Positions 50,096-60,900 of a DNA stretch of 64,000 bases are shown here, piece after piece; the stretch's first letter is position 1; each line of letters opens with the position of its first letter. This DNA is from Saprospiraceae bacterium (GTDB lineage: Bacteria > Bacteroidota > Bacteroidia > Chitinophagales > Saprospiraceae), in assembly GCA_026129545.1 (NCBI GenBank), contig JAHCHX010000003.1:434001-498000 (forward strand), written 5' to 3'. A model generated the notes under the pieces. The model was not told the origin of the DNA. It did not search any database and saw nothing but the letters and a program-made list of their open reading frames with translations. Both the position numbers and the translations under genes were made by a program.

Positions 50096-53000
50096 TTAAC
50101 GGAAAATTTCAATGAAGCCTTTGATGGCCGGCTCGCTTGGCCCTGGTTTGAAAATGTAGAAGTAAGTGGCATCCGGCAAGTGTTGGCCGGGGTTGCCGAA
50201 GAGCGTGCCGCGCCACGGCACACGGACGTTGCCTGCTTGCGGCGTGTTGTAATAAGGCGATGCCTCATAGACCTTGTCGCCCCATTGGTTATAGACCACT
50301 AAGGAATTGTTCGGATAGGCTCGCGGGTCGGCGAGGCATGGTATCTCCAACCAATCGTTGATTTCGTCGCCGTTGGGCGTGAAGATGTTGGGCAGCTTGC
50401 ACGATTCTTCGCCGCGAATGGTCACGGCTGCGTCGTCGCACAGGTTGGGACACGACTTGGAGCAAACCCTGTATCTGAAAAAGCCTCCACTCTGGCCAGC
50501 GTAGGCAAAATTGCCTTCTCCCAGATAGACAAGCCCTTGCAAGCTGTCGAAGAACACCACTTCAAAATCGGATGGCGGCATCAGTTGGTCATTCTCAAAC
50601 ACATTGAACACTGTCGTGTCGCCGGGCGTAAAGAAGATGTTGGTGTCGTCTATGGCATCAGGCATTTTGGCCAACATCACCGTTGTGGACGATGCCGGAA
50701 TGGTGCAGCCATTCACAATCGCCGACACGGAGTAAACGCCTTCGTTTGCGGAGGCAAACGACTGCACGATGTGCGTGTTTCCTGTGGTATTGAGCGGTTG
50801 GTTGTTCAGCGTCCAAGTGTAGGTGGCCCCTGCGATGGCGGTGGCTGTTATCGTGACAGGTTGGTTGAGGCAGCCAAACGTGGGTTGAGACATCACGCTG
50901 AGTGCCGGAAGCCCCAATACTTCGATATTGATGTTGCATATTGACGTATTGCCCGATGAATCCACCGCTATGTAGGTAATGGTGGTCAGACCCGGCAAGA
51001 AGGTAGCGCCCGACAATGGGCCGCTTGTTTGCATGAATGAGTCTATCCCGCAATTGTCGGTCGCTGTCACTGCATCAAGTTCCAAAATCACCCCGCTGCA
51101 GTTGTTTGTGGTGACGGCCGACAGGATGAAATCGCTGGAGTCTTGCGCAACGCCACCGCCCACGTTCACCACGATAGGGCTGATTGGGCAAGTGATATTG
51201 GGCGGTTCGGTTTCCAATATCGTCACGCTAAATGTCGCCGAGGTGGGCAATTGGGTCGTTCCTTCTATCCAAGTATAGGTCACGACGGTGGTGCCGTTAG
51301 GGAAAAAGTCGCCCGGCTGATGCGAGGAGAAGACAGTGTCGAGCTCGCAGAATCCGGTGGGTGTCGGCGGGGTCCACGATACTGTCTGCGGGCAGCCGGG
51401 TATGACGATGTTCTGCGGGATGTTGAGGAAGCCCGGCGGGTTGCCAGTGTTGACCGTGATGACGAAATGGCAAGAATCAAAGTTGCCGTTTGCATCAAAA
51501 ACGATGATGACTACCGTCGTCTGACCATTGTAGAAAGTATCGCCCGGCGCGTGCGATGAGACGAAAACAAGGCTGTCCGTGCAATTGTCGGTCGCGGTGG
51601 GCGGGTCCCATGTGACGGGCGCGCCACAAGGGGTCGCGTTGGAGACGGTCACATCCGGGGGGCAAGCGCCCATTACTGGTGGCACATTGTCCCCTAGTAT
51701 CACGTTGAAAGAGCAAACCGTCTCATTCCCTGCCGCATCTATCGCCGTGTAGGTCACGATGGTTATTCCTGCTTTGAAGACGGCACCGGGGTTGTGGCTG
51801 GCGATGAACGAAATCAAGAAGCAATTGTCAGAAGCAACTGGCGGTGTCCAAGTGGCGGTCGTTTCGCACACACCTTGCGGTAGCGTAATGCTGATGTCAC
51901 TTGGGCATCCGAGCACAAGCGGCGGGGTGCTTTCTGTCACGGTTATTTCAAAACTACAAGTCCCGATATTGGAAGAAGCGTCAGTGGCGCTGTAAAGCAC
52001 AATCGTCACGCCGATTTCAAAATAGTCGCCGGAGTTGTAGTTAGAAGTCGGAGTGAGGGTGCCATCACAGGCATCGGTGGCCGTCACGTCGTCCCAAATC
52101 ACAAAAGCGCCACAAGTATCTGGGGCAGTCGTGATGGTGACATTGGGAGGGCAAGTCAATATTGGCGAGGTGAAATCCGTCACAGTCACCACGAAAGAGC
52201 AAGTGGCGACATTGTTGAAATCGTCTGCGGCGGTGTAAGTCACCGTGGTCGGGCCGGGTGGGAATATGCCGGGCGATGGCACACTTGTCACCACAACGGC
52301 ATTGTCGCAATTGTCCGTCACAAAAGCCGAAGGGTATTGAACAAAAGCGCCGCAGTTGGGGCTTCCATCGGGGGGCACCGTTTGGCTGGGCGGACATTCT
52401 ATCGAAGGTGCAATCGTATCCTGAATCGTCACGACGAAGCTACAAGTGCCCGTGTTGCCCGAAGGGTCAGTCACTGTGTAAACCACCTGCGTTTGGCCGA
52501 CCGGGAAAAGGCTATCTTGATTGAAGTTAGAGGTCACTACCAAACCCACCTGACCGCATGGGTCGAATGGAATAGGCGGTGCCCAATTCGTTTGCCCTGC
52601 ACAAACTGTGCTTAGCGCAAAACCCATCGCTCCTGTGGGACAGTCTATCAATGAAGGAGGTGTGTTGTCCTTCACCGTCACCGTCAGCACGCAAGTGGCC
52701 GAATTGCCTGCGCTGTCCGTCACCGTGTAGGTCACATTGGTCACCCCGGCAAAGAACACGTCGCTCGAAGGCACACGCACAATGGTGTCAATGCCGCTAC
52801 AAGCATCCACAACGGTTGGGAATGGCACGTTCACGTTGGTGTTGCATTCGTTGCCAATGATGTCCACGGTGATGTTCGGCGGACACTCGACACTTGGCGG
52901 CGTGTTGTCGTCAGAGGCGGAAAAAAGGCCGTTCACCGTCGTCACCGGCACCACGTTGATACTGCTGTTGATGGCTTCGATGAACCCCGTATAGAAAATG

Positions 53001-54832
53001 GATGAGGTGCCAGTCGGGTTCAGCACATTAAAAACGATGGTGAAAATGACACTGCCATCGGGCAATATGTCGGGCCAGCCGCTGTTTGGGCCACCCGCAA
53101 AGAAAGAGAGGATGCCCAAGTCTGTTTGTGTCGTGCCAAAATCGGTAAGCATCAGCCCCAAGGCGGGGTTGAAGTTGTTCACGGTGCTGTATTGCAGCAC
53201 GGCGGGGTCCCATCCTACCTGAAACTGCAGCCCCACGATGTCGTTCCAGTTTTCCACAAAAAGATTGACCGCTATTTGGTCTGGGCCGCCCTGACAGTCC
53301 ACGGCGACGGTGTCAATGAGCAGGGTCAGGATGCCGGGAGCATTCACCGTGACGGTGAAAGAACAAGTGCTGGTGTTGCCAGCCACGTCTGTCGCGGTGT
53401 AAGTCACGGTGGTCACGCCGGGATTGTATGTGCCATTCGCATTGCCAGTGCCCGAGCCAGTGGTGGCACCCGTGCGGACGTAATTCAACGTCGGCACGCC
53501 GGGGCAGTTGTCGAGCAAGGCCAAGGGCTGCAAGTTGTTCACTTGCACATTCACGTTGCCCGGGGGCAGGTCAATGCTGACGTTGCCCGGGCATTCGAGA
53601 ATGGGCGGGATGAGGTCGGCCACGTTGACCGCGCCATTCACCCAGATCGCGCCGATTTCTTCGGGGGTGCCGCTGGCGTTGGAGAACACTTCTCTTATCA
53701 CCGGGCTATCGCCAAAGGTCAGTGGGATGCTCGCGCCACCGCCCGTCAGCACATTCAGGTTGAGGGTAAACAAAATAGCACCCGGAGGCAAAGTCACCCC
53801 TTCTGCCGCATTGGCCGTCCAGAGGAAAGCCAGCAAGCCATTGTTGGTTTGTAGTGTGTTGAAATTATCAACTAAAACAAGTTGCAAAGCGGGGTTGAAA
53901 TTGCTGACAGAGCTGAATTGCAGCGCCGCCGGGTTCCAGCCCAAAGAGAATTGCAAAGAACCTATCGAATCAAAGTTGAGCGCGGTGATGTTGATGCTCA
54001 CCGTTTGGCTGCAAGAGGTAGTGGCTGTTTGCGCGATGATGGTCAGCGAATCGGTATTGAGCGAAAACTCAACCGTCACATTGAAGGAACAAGTGGCGGT
54101 GTGGTTGCCCACATCGGTCGCCGTGTAGGTCACGGTGGATTGGCCGATGTTGAACGGGCTTCCGCTGGCATCGGGGTCATTGGGTTGATTTTGCACGGTA
54201 GCGCCGACCGAAGCCCACCCGACGTTGGCCAGCGGCAAACAGTTGTCAGCCAAATTTGCCGGCGCGATGCCGTTCACGGGCGTGGGGCCAAAACCCTGCA
54301 CCGTCACGTTGGCCGGACAAGTGATGGATGGCGGCTCATCGTCAATCGGCAAGGTGCCACCCGGCCCCGCGATGAAAGTCAGGATGTTGACATTCACATC
54401 GGCAGCCTCAATGACGACAGGGCTATTGACAAAGGTCAAGGCGGCGAAATTGCCCGCTTTGCGCTGAAAGGCCAGATTGAAAATGACCGTGCTGTCAGGC
54501 AAGCTGGCTCCCAATGTTTTTGTCCAGATGTAGGCGATTCTGCCCGCGTTGATTTGCAGTTTGTTGGAATCGAAATCAACGCCTGCGCCCAACAGTTCGG
54601 GTATGATGGGTGTCGTGTAGGCATAATTAAGCTTAGCGGTGTCCCACGCCAGTGTGAACTGGAACGCGCCGATGCTGTCAAAATCCACGACCCGAATAGG
54701 TATCAGGAACGTATCGGTTGAGGAACAGCTGATACTGACCGTATCGGCTTTGAATGTGACCGTCTGAGCAGTGGTTTCTCGTGCATACAAGAACGATGCG
54801 AAGATAGTCAGGATTAGTAGGATATTTCTCAT
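50096..54832 (-). CDS. Giant HYR/cohesin-like surface protein with T9SS type B (CHU_C) sorting domain
   Basis: 1578 residues from the start at 54832 (MRNILLILTIFASFLYARE, signal). Three cohesin-like modules at about 25-165, 262-400 and 499-637 (IGAFQFTLAWDTAKLNYAYT; IGSLQFSLGWNPAALQFSSV; IVGLQFQVGWDPAVLQYSTV) alternate with HYR repeats. About ten HYR repeats in all run to near residue 1300, each with a CPxN-type opening, a G-x-T-x-V-x-Y-x-A-x-D core and a TCSFxVTV end. An Ig-like segment precedes the C-terminal gliding-motility (CHU_C, type B) domain at about 1480-1578 (LPNIFTPNGDEINDWLEIPC, VVYNQWGDKVYEASPY). Exported by the T9SS and displayed on the surface; likely an adhesin. Followed by its SprF-type partner. 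Confidence 0.9.
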   Translation of the reverse strand: MRNILLILTIFASFLYARETTAQTVTFKADTVSISCSSTDTFLIPIRVVDFDSIGAFQFTLAWDTAKLNYAYTTPIIPELLGAGVDFDSNKLQINAGRIAYIWTKTLGASLPDSTVIFNLAFQRKAGNFAALTFVNSPVVIEAADVNVNILTFIAGPGGTLPIDDEPPSITCPANVTVQGFGPTPVNGIAPANLADNCLPLANVGWASVGATVQNQPNDPDASGSPFNIGQSTVTYTATDVGNHTATCSFNVTVEFSLNTDSLTIIAQTATTSCSQTVSINITALNFDSIGSLQFSLGWNPAALQFSSVSNFNPALQLVLVDNFNTLQTNNGLLAFLWTANAAEGVTLPPGAILFTLNLNVLTGGGASIPLTFGDSPVIREVFSNASGTPEEIGAIWVNGAVNVADLIPPILECPGNVSIDLPPGNVNVQVNNLQPLALLDNCPGVPTLNYVRTGATTGSGTGNANGTYNPGVTTVTYTATDVAGNTSTCSFTVTVNAPGILTLLIDTVAVDCQGGPDQIAVNLFVENWNDIVGLQFQVGWDPAVLQYSTVNNFNPALGLMLTDFGTTQTDLGILSFFAGGPNSGWPDILPDGSVIFTIVFNVLNPTGTSSIFYTGFIEAINSSINVVPVTTVNGLFSASDDNTPPSVECPPNITVDIIGNECNTNVNVPFPTVVDACSGIDTIVRVPSSDVFFAGVTNVTYTVTDSAGNSATCVLTVTVKDNTPPSLIDCPTGAMGFALSTVCAGQTNWAPPIPFDPCGQVGLVVTSNFNQDSLFPVGQTQVVYTVTDPSGNTGTCSFVVTIQDTIAPSIECPPSQTVPPDGSPNCGAFVQYPSAFVTDNCDNAVVVTSVPSPGIFPPGPTTVTYTAADDFNNVATCSFVVTVTDFTSPILTCPPNVTITTAPDTCGAFVIWDDVTATDACDGTLTPTSNYNSGDYFEIGVTIVLYSATDASSNIGTCSFEITVTESTPPLVLGCPSDISITLPQGVCETTATWTPPVASDNCFLISFIASHNPGAVFKAGITIVTYTAIDAAGNETVCSFNVILGDNVPPVMGACPPDVTVSNATPCGAPVTWDPPTATDNCTDSLVFVSSHAPGDTFYNGQTTVVIIVFDANGNFDSCHFVITVNTGNPPGFLNIPQNIVIPGCPQTVSWTPPTPTGFCELDTVFSSHQPGDFFPNGTTVVTYTWIEGTTQLPTSATFSVTILETEPPNITCPISPIVVNVGGGVAQDSSDFILSAVTTNNCSGVILELDAVTATDNCGIDSFMQTSGPLSGATFLPGLTTITYIAVDSSGNTSICNINIEVLGLPALSVMSQPTFGCLNQPVTITATAIAGATYTWTLNNQPLNTTGNTHIVQSFASANEGVYSVSAIVNGCTIPASSTTVMLAKMPDAIDDTNIFFTPGDTTVFNVFENDQLMPPSDFEVVFFDSLQGLVYLGEGNFAYAGQSGGFFRYRVCSKSCPNLCDDAAVTIRGEESCKLPNIFTPNGDEINDWLEIPCLADPRAYPNNSLVVYNQWGDKVYEASPYYNTPQAGNVRVPWRGTLFGNPGQHLPDATYFYIFKPGPSEPAIKGFIEIFR

Positions 54833-54888
54833 GGTCTTAAAATCAAGCAATTATGATAGTTGCTGTTTAAAAAATTGAGGGCTCGGAA

Positions 54889-54951
54889 GAGGTTGTCCCG
54901 CAAGGTTGACAAAAGCACGCAAGGGCATTGTCAATCTTGCAAGACAACCTT
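54889..54951 (-). terminator. Stem-loop between the two giant surface-protein genes
   Basis: The arms gaggttgtcccgcaaggttg and its near-complement (caatcttgcaagacaacctt) form a long imperfect hairpin in the 134-bp gap, just after the stop of the upstream 2860-residue gene. On the minus strand a T-run (attttttaaac) follows about 15 bases later. It could be a terminator or attenuator limiting read-through to the second giant gene. Confidence 0.5.
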
Positions 54952-54966
54952 CTTCGAAACCATGCC

Positions 54967-57900
54967 TTAATCAATCAAAATCATCTTCTTCCGCGCGCTG
55001 TGCTTGGCTGTCTCGAGCTCATAATAATAGACACCCGGAGCACCGAGCTCATCGCGGCGGAATCGCAGCTCGTTGTAGCCTTGCTCAAAACTGCCCACGA
55101 CGGTTTTCACCAACTGTCCCGAAACGCTGAACACACGGAAGGTGGCGCGACCTGCTTCTGGCAGGCGGAAACCGACAGCAGTCCAGCTGTCAAATGGGTT
55201 GGGTTGGTTCTGGTATAGCGCGAAGGTAGCGTTTTCGGTACCGCCTTGCCCATTCACGAACTCAAAGTCGAGCTTCAGCGCATTGCCGTCGCGGTCATAG
55301 CCCTCTGCTCGCGTGATATCCGAACCCGGACGCAACACCTCAGCAAGCGAGCTGCCATTGCGGAGCACCTTGAATCGGAGGGTGAAAAGCGTTTCGCCAT
55401 CGGCAATCGTCATGGGTTCGGCTGTTACCCAAAGCGTGGTCAGCAAGCCTGCGTTCAAACGCATCGTGCCAAAGTTGGCATCGCCCATTTCAGGCAACAC
55501 ACCCGGCTCAATGCTTTCGAGTTTGAACACCTTCGGGTCGAAGTGCAGGGTCATCTGATAGCCCGAGCGCTCCGTGAAGTCGGTAGCCTTAAATGGCACT
55601 TCAATGATTTCGCCTGCGGAGAAGGTGCGTTCTTCGAGTCTGAAGCGGAAAGCGCCAAAGCGGTCGTCCGCGTCGTCGTCGCCCGTGAAGCTTGGCGTGA
55701 TGTTGCCATTCACGTCGCCCATGCGCACCGCCACGAAGTCATCGTCGAGGAAGTCCATGTTGGCGGGCGTATGGCTGATGCTTTGCGGCGGTGCCACGCT
55801 GATTGGGTTCGGAGACGGGAAAGTGTATGATTTCGGGATAAACTTCCAGTCCGGCGAGCCAGTGATGTGGTCTTGGAGACCAAGCGCCACTTGTTGGATG
55901 CGGGCATAGTCAAGCAACGACAGCTGGCCGTCGCCGCTGACATCCGCCGCCACGAACTGGTAAGGCGAGGTCAGGGATTGGATGTTCAGCACATGACGCT
56001 TGATGAGCAGGATGTCTGCCCCTGTGATGCCATTGTTCCCCGGGGTACTTTTCTCACAGGCTACGGTCGTGTTGGAGTTGTTGGGCACCCCAAAGAGATA
56101 GGTGCCCGGGAGGCCCGTTGTCTGAGCAGCCATCACGTCGCCCGTAAGCGACACATTCACGCCCGGCACGGGTTTAGGGTTGTTCCAAGTCTGGATGTCG
56201 CCACCAATTTGCAGGTCAGCCACGTTGCAGGCTATTTCTACCTTTCCAGCTTGTGTGTTCACCATCACAGAGATAGGTGCGCCCGCGCTGTCAACGGTCA
56301 CAATCAAATCTACCGGCATATCGGTGATGGATACGGCGGTCATGGAACCAATGGGCGCATCGGCATCCATCAGGATATCCACGCTGAACAATACGGTGCC
56401 GTTGGGCAAGGTGAGCGGGTTGCCCACCCAGATGATGCCCAGATTGTTGCCCGGTTGCAGCGTTGCGACCAAATCCGAAACCGCTGGGTTGAGGCTGCCT
56501 GCGGTGAGGCCAAGAATGGTGCCCACCATGTCATCCGCGACATTCAACGTGAATTGGAAGCCCGTCACGTCCTCGCAATTGTCAATCGTCACGGGCACCG
56601 ACACGATTTGGTCGTTGCAACCATCGGCAGACCCTACCACAAACTTGATTTGGTCGCCCGCTTCCACTACCGCCGTGTCCACTTGCAAGCAGCCGCTTGC
56701 GGAGTCAACAACCGTCACTGAGTAAATGCCTGCCGACAAACCTGTAATGGCGGGTGTGGTGCCTGCGTTGCTCCATGTGTAGGAGAACTGGCCCGAGCCG
56801 CCTGTCACGATGGCCGTGGCAGTGCCGTCGTTGGCACCGAAGAACGATTCGGGGGTGCCTGTGACCGAGAGCGTGAAGCCTGCGTTGTTGCCAAGCGTCA
56901 CTTCCACGTTGACGGTGCAAAGGTTGGAATTGCCAGCCGCGTCCACTGCGGTCAACGTCACGGCATTGATGCCCAAGTCTTGGCAGTCGAAGTTGGTTTT
57001 CGACAGGAACATAGTGTCAATGCCGCAGTTGTCGGTGCTACCGAGGTCAATATCGGTGGGTTTTAGGATGGCCTCGCCGTTGGTGCCAAGTGCGATGACG
57101 ATATTGTTGTTGCAGATGAGCGTCGGTATGCTGTTGTCAACCACATTCACCACGATGGAATCCGTGTTCACGTTGCCGCAAGCATCGGTGGCAGTGAAAA
57201 GAATGTGATATAGGCCAACCGAATAGTTGCCGCTAATGTCGAAGCCGCCGTTTCCTTGAGGAGCGTTGTTTGTCACATCCAGCAAAGAGTCGGGCTGGCA
57301 ATCGGTAATGTACTGGCTGATATTGAGCGAAACTGGCACGAGGCAATTCAGATTGGGCGGATAATCGGCAGACCGCACTGTAATCGTGTCGGGCATGCCG
57401 AGGAACAAGGGTGCCTCGTTGTCCACTACCGTGATTTTGCGAGTGTGGGTTTCCACGTTGCCGCAATCATCCACTGCTGTGCGCGTGCGCACCACAGTGT
57501 AGGAGAATTGACCGCATGGCCCTTGCGCGAAGTCAATCGTGTCTTGTTGGAACTGCACGTCCACGTTCTGCGAGCAGTTGTCGGTCGCCGTCACCAAAGA
57601 GGGTGCGGGCAGACCCGCAGAGCAGCTCACCGTATCGTCGGGTGGATAGGCGCTCAGGATGGGTTTCACCGTGTCTTGCACGCTGAACACCTGCACGCAG
57701 GTAGCAGCGTTGTTGGCTTGGTCGAGCGCCTTCCAGATGCGATAGACGAAGTTGCAATAAGCGCCTGTGCTATCCACTCCCGTCGAGTCGGTAAAATTGA
57801 TGGAGGCGACCGTGCAGTTGTCCGATGCCAGAGGAGAGCCATTGGCTGCCGGAGAGAAATCCGCAGTGCATTGAATCACCTTGTTTTGTGGGCAGGAAGT

Positions 57901-60900
57901 GATGGTGGGCACCACGTTGTCTTGCACCACGACGAAGGTTTCGCAGACAGATTGGTTGCCAGCGAGGTCTTTCACATGGAGCCTTACCGGGTGCTGCGTC
58001 GTACCATCCGCGTCGGCGCAACCAAACGTGATGCTGTTTGCGATGCCGCCCGGCGGGTTGAGGCGCTGGATTTTCAAATCCAACTGATTTTGCGGCGTGC
58101 AGTTGTCGCTGCTGCTTGCATTGATGTTGGCCGAGGTCACCGTGACGGTACCCGACGATTGCAGCGCGATACTGATGCCGTTGATGCAGGCCGCAATGGG
58201 GTTGGTGCCATCTTTCACTTGCAACACGATGGTTTTCGTGGAGACGTTGTTGTTGCCATCTATTGCGGTAAACACAAGGGTGTAGGTGCCTTGCGCAAGA
58301 ATTTCGCTGTAGTTCGCGCCCTGATTCGTTCGGTTGTTCGTAATCACCAGCGTCGTCGAATCGCAATCGCTGACAAACGGAGCGATATTAATAGCCACCG
58401 TGTCTTTGCAGTCAAGATTGTTCGGGTCGGTGAACACCACCAAGGTGTCAGGCGCGTTAGCGGCGAAAACGGGCGCTTGAGTGTCCTGAATGACGATGAT
58501 TTGTGTGCCAGTAGTCACGTTGCCCTCGTCGTCGGTCGCTTTCCATGTGCGGCGCAGGGTGTATTTGTAAATATTCGTGAAAGAGGTAGTGTCTTGCACG
58601 AAATCAATGGCCACATTCGGGTCGCAAGCATCCACTGCCGTGATGTTAGCTACATTAGGAATAGGCGTGCACGCCTCCAAGGTGATGTCTGCCGGAATGG
58701 GCGACAACACGGGAGCTGTCACGTCTTTCACCAAAACCTGTGTGATGCACTGTTCAAAGTTGTTGGCCACGTCCGTCACCGTGAGCGTCACGTCCACCGG
58801 ATTGTTCAGGTTGGCACAAGTCAGCACCGACGGGCTAAGGCTCAGCGTCACCGGGCCGCAATTGTGCTGGTCGAAGCTGCCGTTGTTAATTTCCGAAAGT
58901 GAAAGTGCGTAGTCGCCTGCCGGTGTTAGGTTCACCGTGAACGCAGGTTTGCACAATGAAATCGGCGGGAAAGTGTCATTGAAAATCTGAACACTTTGCA
59001 GCTGCGTGGTGGTGTTGTTCTGCGGGTCGGTGTACGACCATGTAATGGCGTAGTTGCCCGAATTAAGCACATAACGCGGCGGGCCACCCGGCATGAATGG
59101 AGGCAGAATGTCAATGACTGGCACAGAGGGCGTGCCGTAGATGGTGATGAACATATTGCCATCGCAATCGGTCGCGGAGGGTGCTTCCACCGTATCCTTT
59201 CCGCAGTAGCTGATTATGGGAGGCAAAATCGGCTCGTCGGGCACTGGTGCGGTGCCATCAAACAAGGTTACCGTGAAGGTGCAGGAGTCCGCCAGATTAT
59301 TTGCTTTGCCATCGGTAGCCACTATTTTCACTTCAAAAGTTTCGCCTGCCTGAACGGGGTTGACCACGCTGGAAAGCGCCGTGCCAGCTGCCGGGAACTG
59401 CGTGAGCACCACGCCATTCAGACAGTTGTCGGTCACTTGTGCGCCATTGAGATAGTTGGGCACCACCGTCGTGCCTACACAGCTCGCAGCGATGGAGAGA
59501 TTCTGCGGCGAGGGGCAAGCTACTGTGGGCGCTTGCGTGTCCAGTACTCTCACCGTGAAAGAACAAACAGTTGTGTTACCCACCACATCGGTAGCAGTGT
59601 AGGTAATCACCGTCTCGCCCACAGGGAAGAAAGTGGTTGGGAAGGTCCCGAACACAGGAGGATTGTTATACACAAACGGAGAAGAAGCATTGATGGAGCT
59701 TTGCACTGAGGCATTGCTGATGGTCTCCGTCACTGTGTAAGTGGAACAGTCGCGGAAGCTTTCCTCAAAGGGTGTGGTGCGGCGGAATGGGCGATACCAC
59801 GAGAAGATATTGCCACAGTTGCCCGTTGCGTTCTGAATCGTGATGACGCTGTCGCAAACAAAGTTGGTGTTGCCCAATGATGCGCCGAATGGCTCGTACA
59901 CCACAGGGCCGTTTCCGTCAGTCACCACTACTGTTATCGTGATTTGGCTGGCATTGGCACATGGGTCAGCCACCGTGAACGTCACTGTGGAGGTGCCGAT
60001 GGGGAAATTCGTAGAAACCGAGGGGCCTGAGCCACTCATGCTTCCTATCGGGAAATTGACTACGTAATTAATCGTATAGCCGCCAAAAAGTACGTTGCAA
60101 TTGTCTTGAATGTTGGCAGGTGTCAGTTGCACCAAAAATGGGGCCACGCATTGGGGGGCGCCGTTTTGGTTGTTGGCTTGCAGATTGACCAACGTCTGCA
60201 CACCAGAGAAAGTAGGCGCTTGGGTATCCACCACAGAGAACACTTGCACATGGGTCGTGGTGTTGCCCGCTTTGTCGGTCACTGTCCATGTACGGGTCAC
60301 GACGCTTGAGTTGAGGCAAGAGCCGGCAGTGGTCGCGTCGTTGTAGGTGATGGAAAGCGCATCGTTGCAAGCGTCGTCGCAAGCATCCGTTACATCAGCC
60401 AAAGTGATTTGCCCCAACACCGCGAAGTCCGTTGGGTTGTAGGCATTGCACTGCACGGTGACGGCAGGAGGAGCCACCGCGTTGGCATTGATGATGACAG
60501 GTGGTGTCACATCGTTCACCGTGATGGTTTTGGTGCAAACGGCGGTGTTGCCAAACACATCCATCGCGCGGAACGTCACCACGTTGGTGCCCACATCGTT
60601 GCAATTCCATTGATAGGTTGGCGCAAACCCGCTTCCATCCACACTGACCGCAAAGCTAAGGGGGCAGGAAGGAGTGGAGTTGAGCGTGTTGTCCGTGATA
60701 GTGAAGTTGGCCGCATAAATATCGGCATCCAAAACGCCGGAGCAATTGGCATTCAGGCTGACCGAAGACGGCGTGAAAGAGCCGCAGTTGGTGATGCTAG
60801 GTGTTAGTGTGTCTGTCACTGTCACCGTGGCATTGCAAGTGGCGGACAAGCCGCCGCCATCGGTCACGATGAGGGTGTAGGTATTGGCCCCGATGTTCGC

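Noticed and set aside
57256..58902. 548-codon plus-strand open frame opposite the giant HYR gene
   Set aside because: Antisense to a continuous 2860-residue frame with well-defined repeats; Arg/His/Val-rich; no family features.
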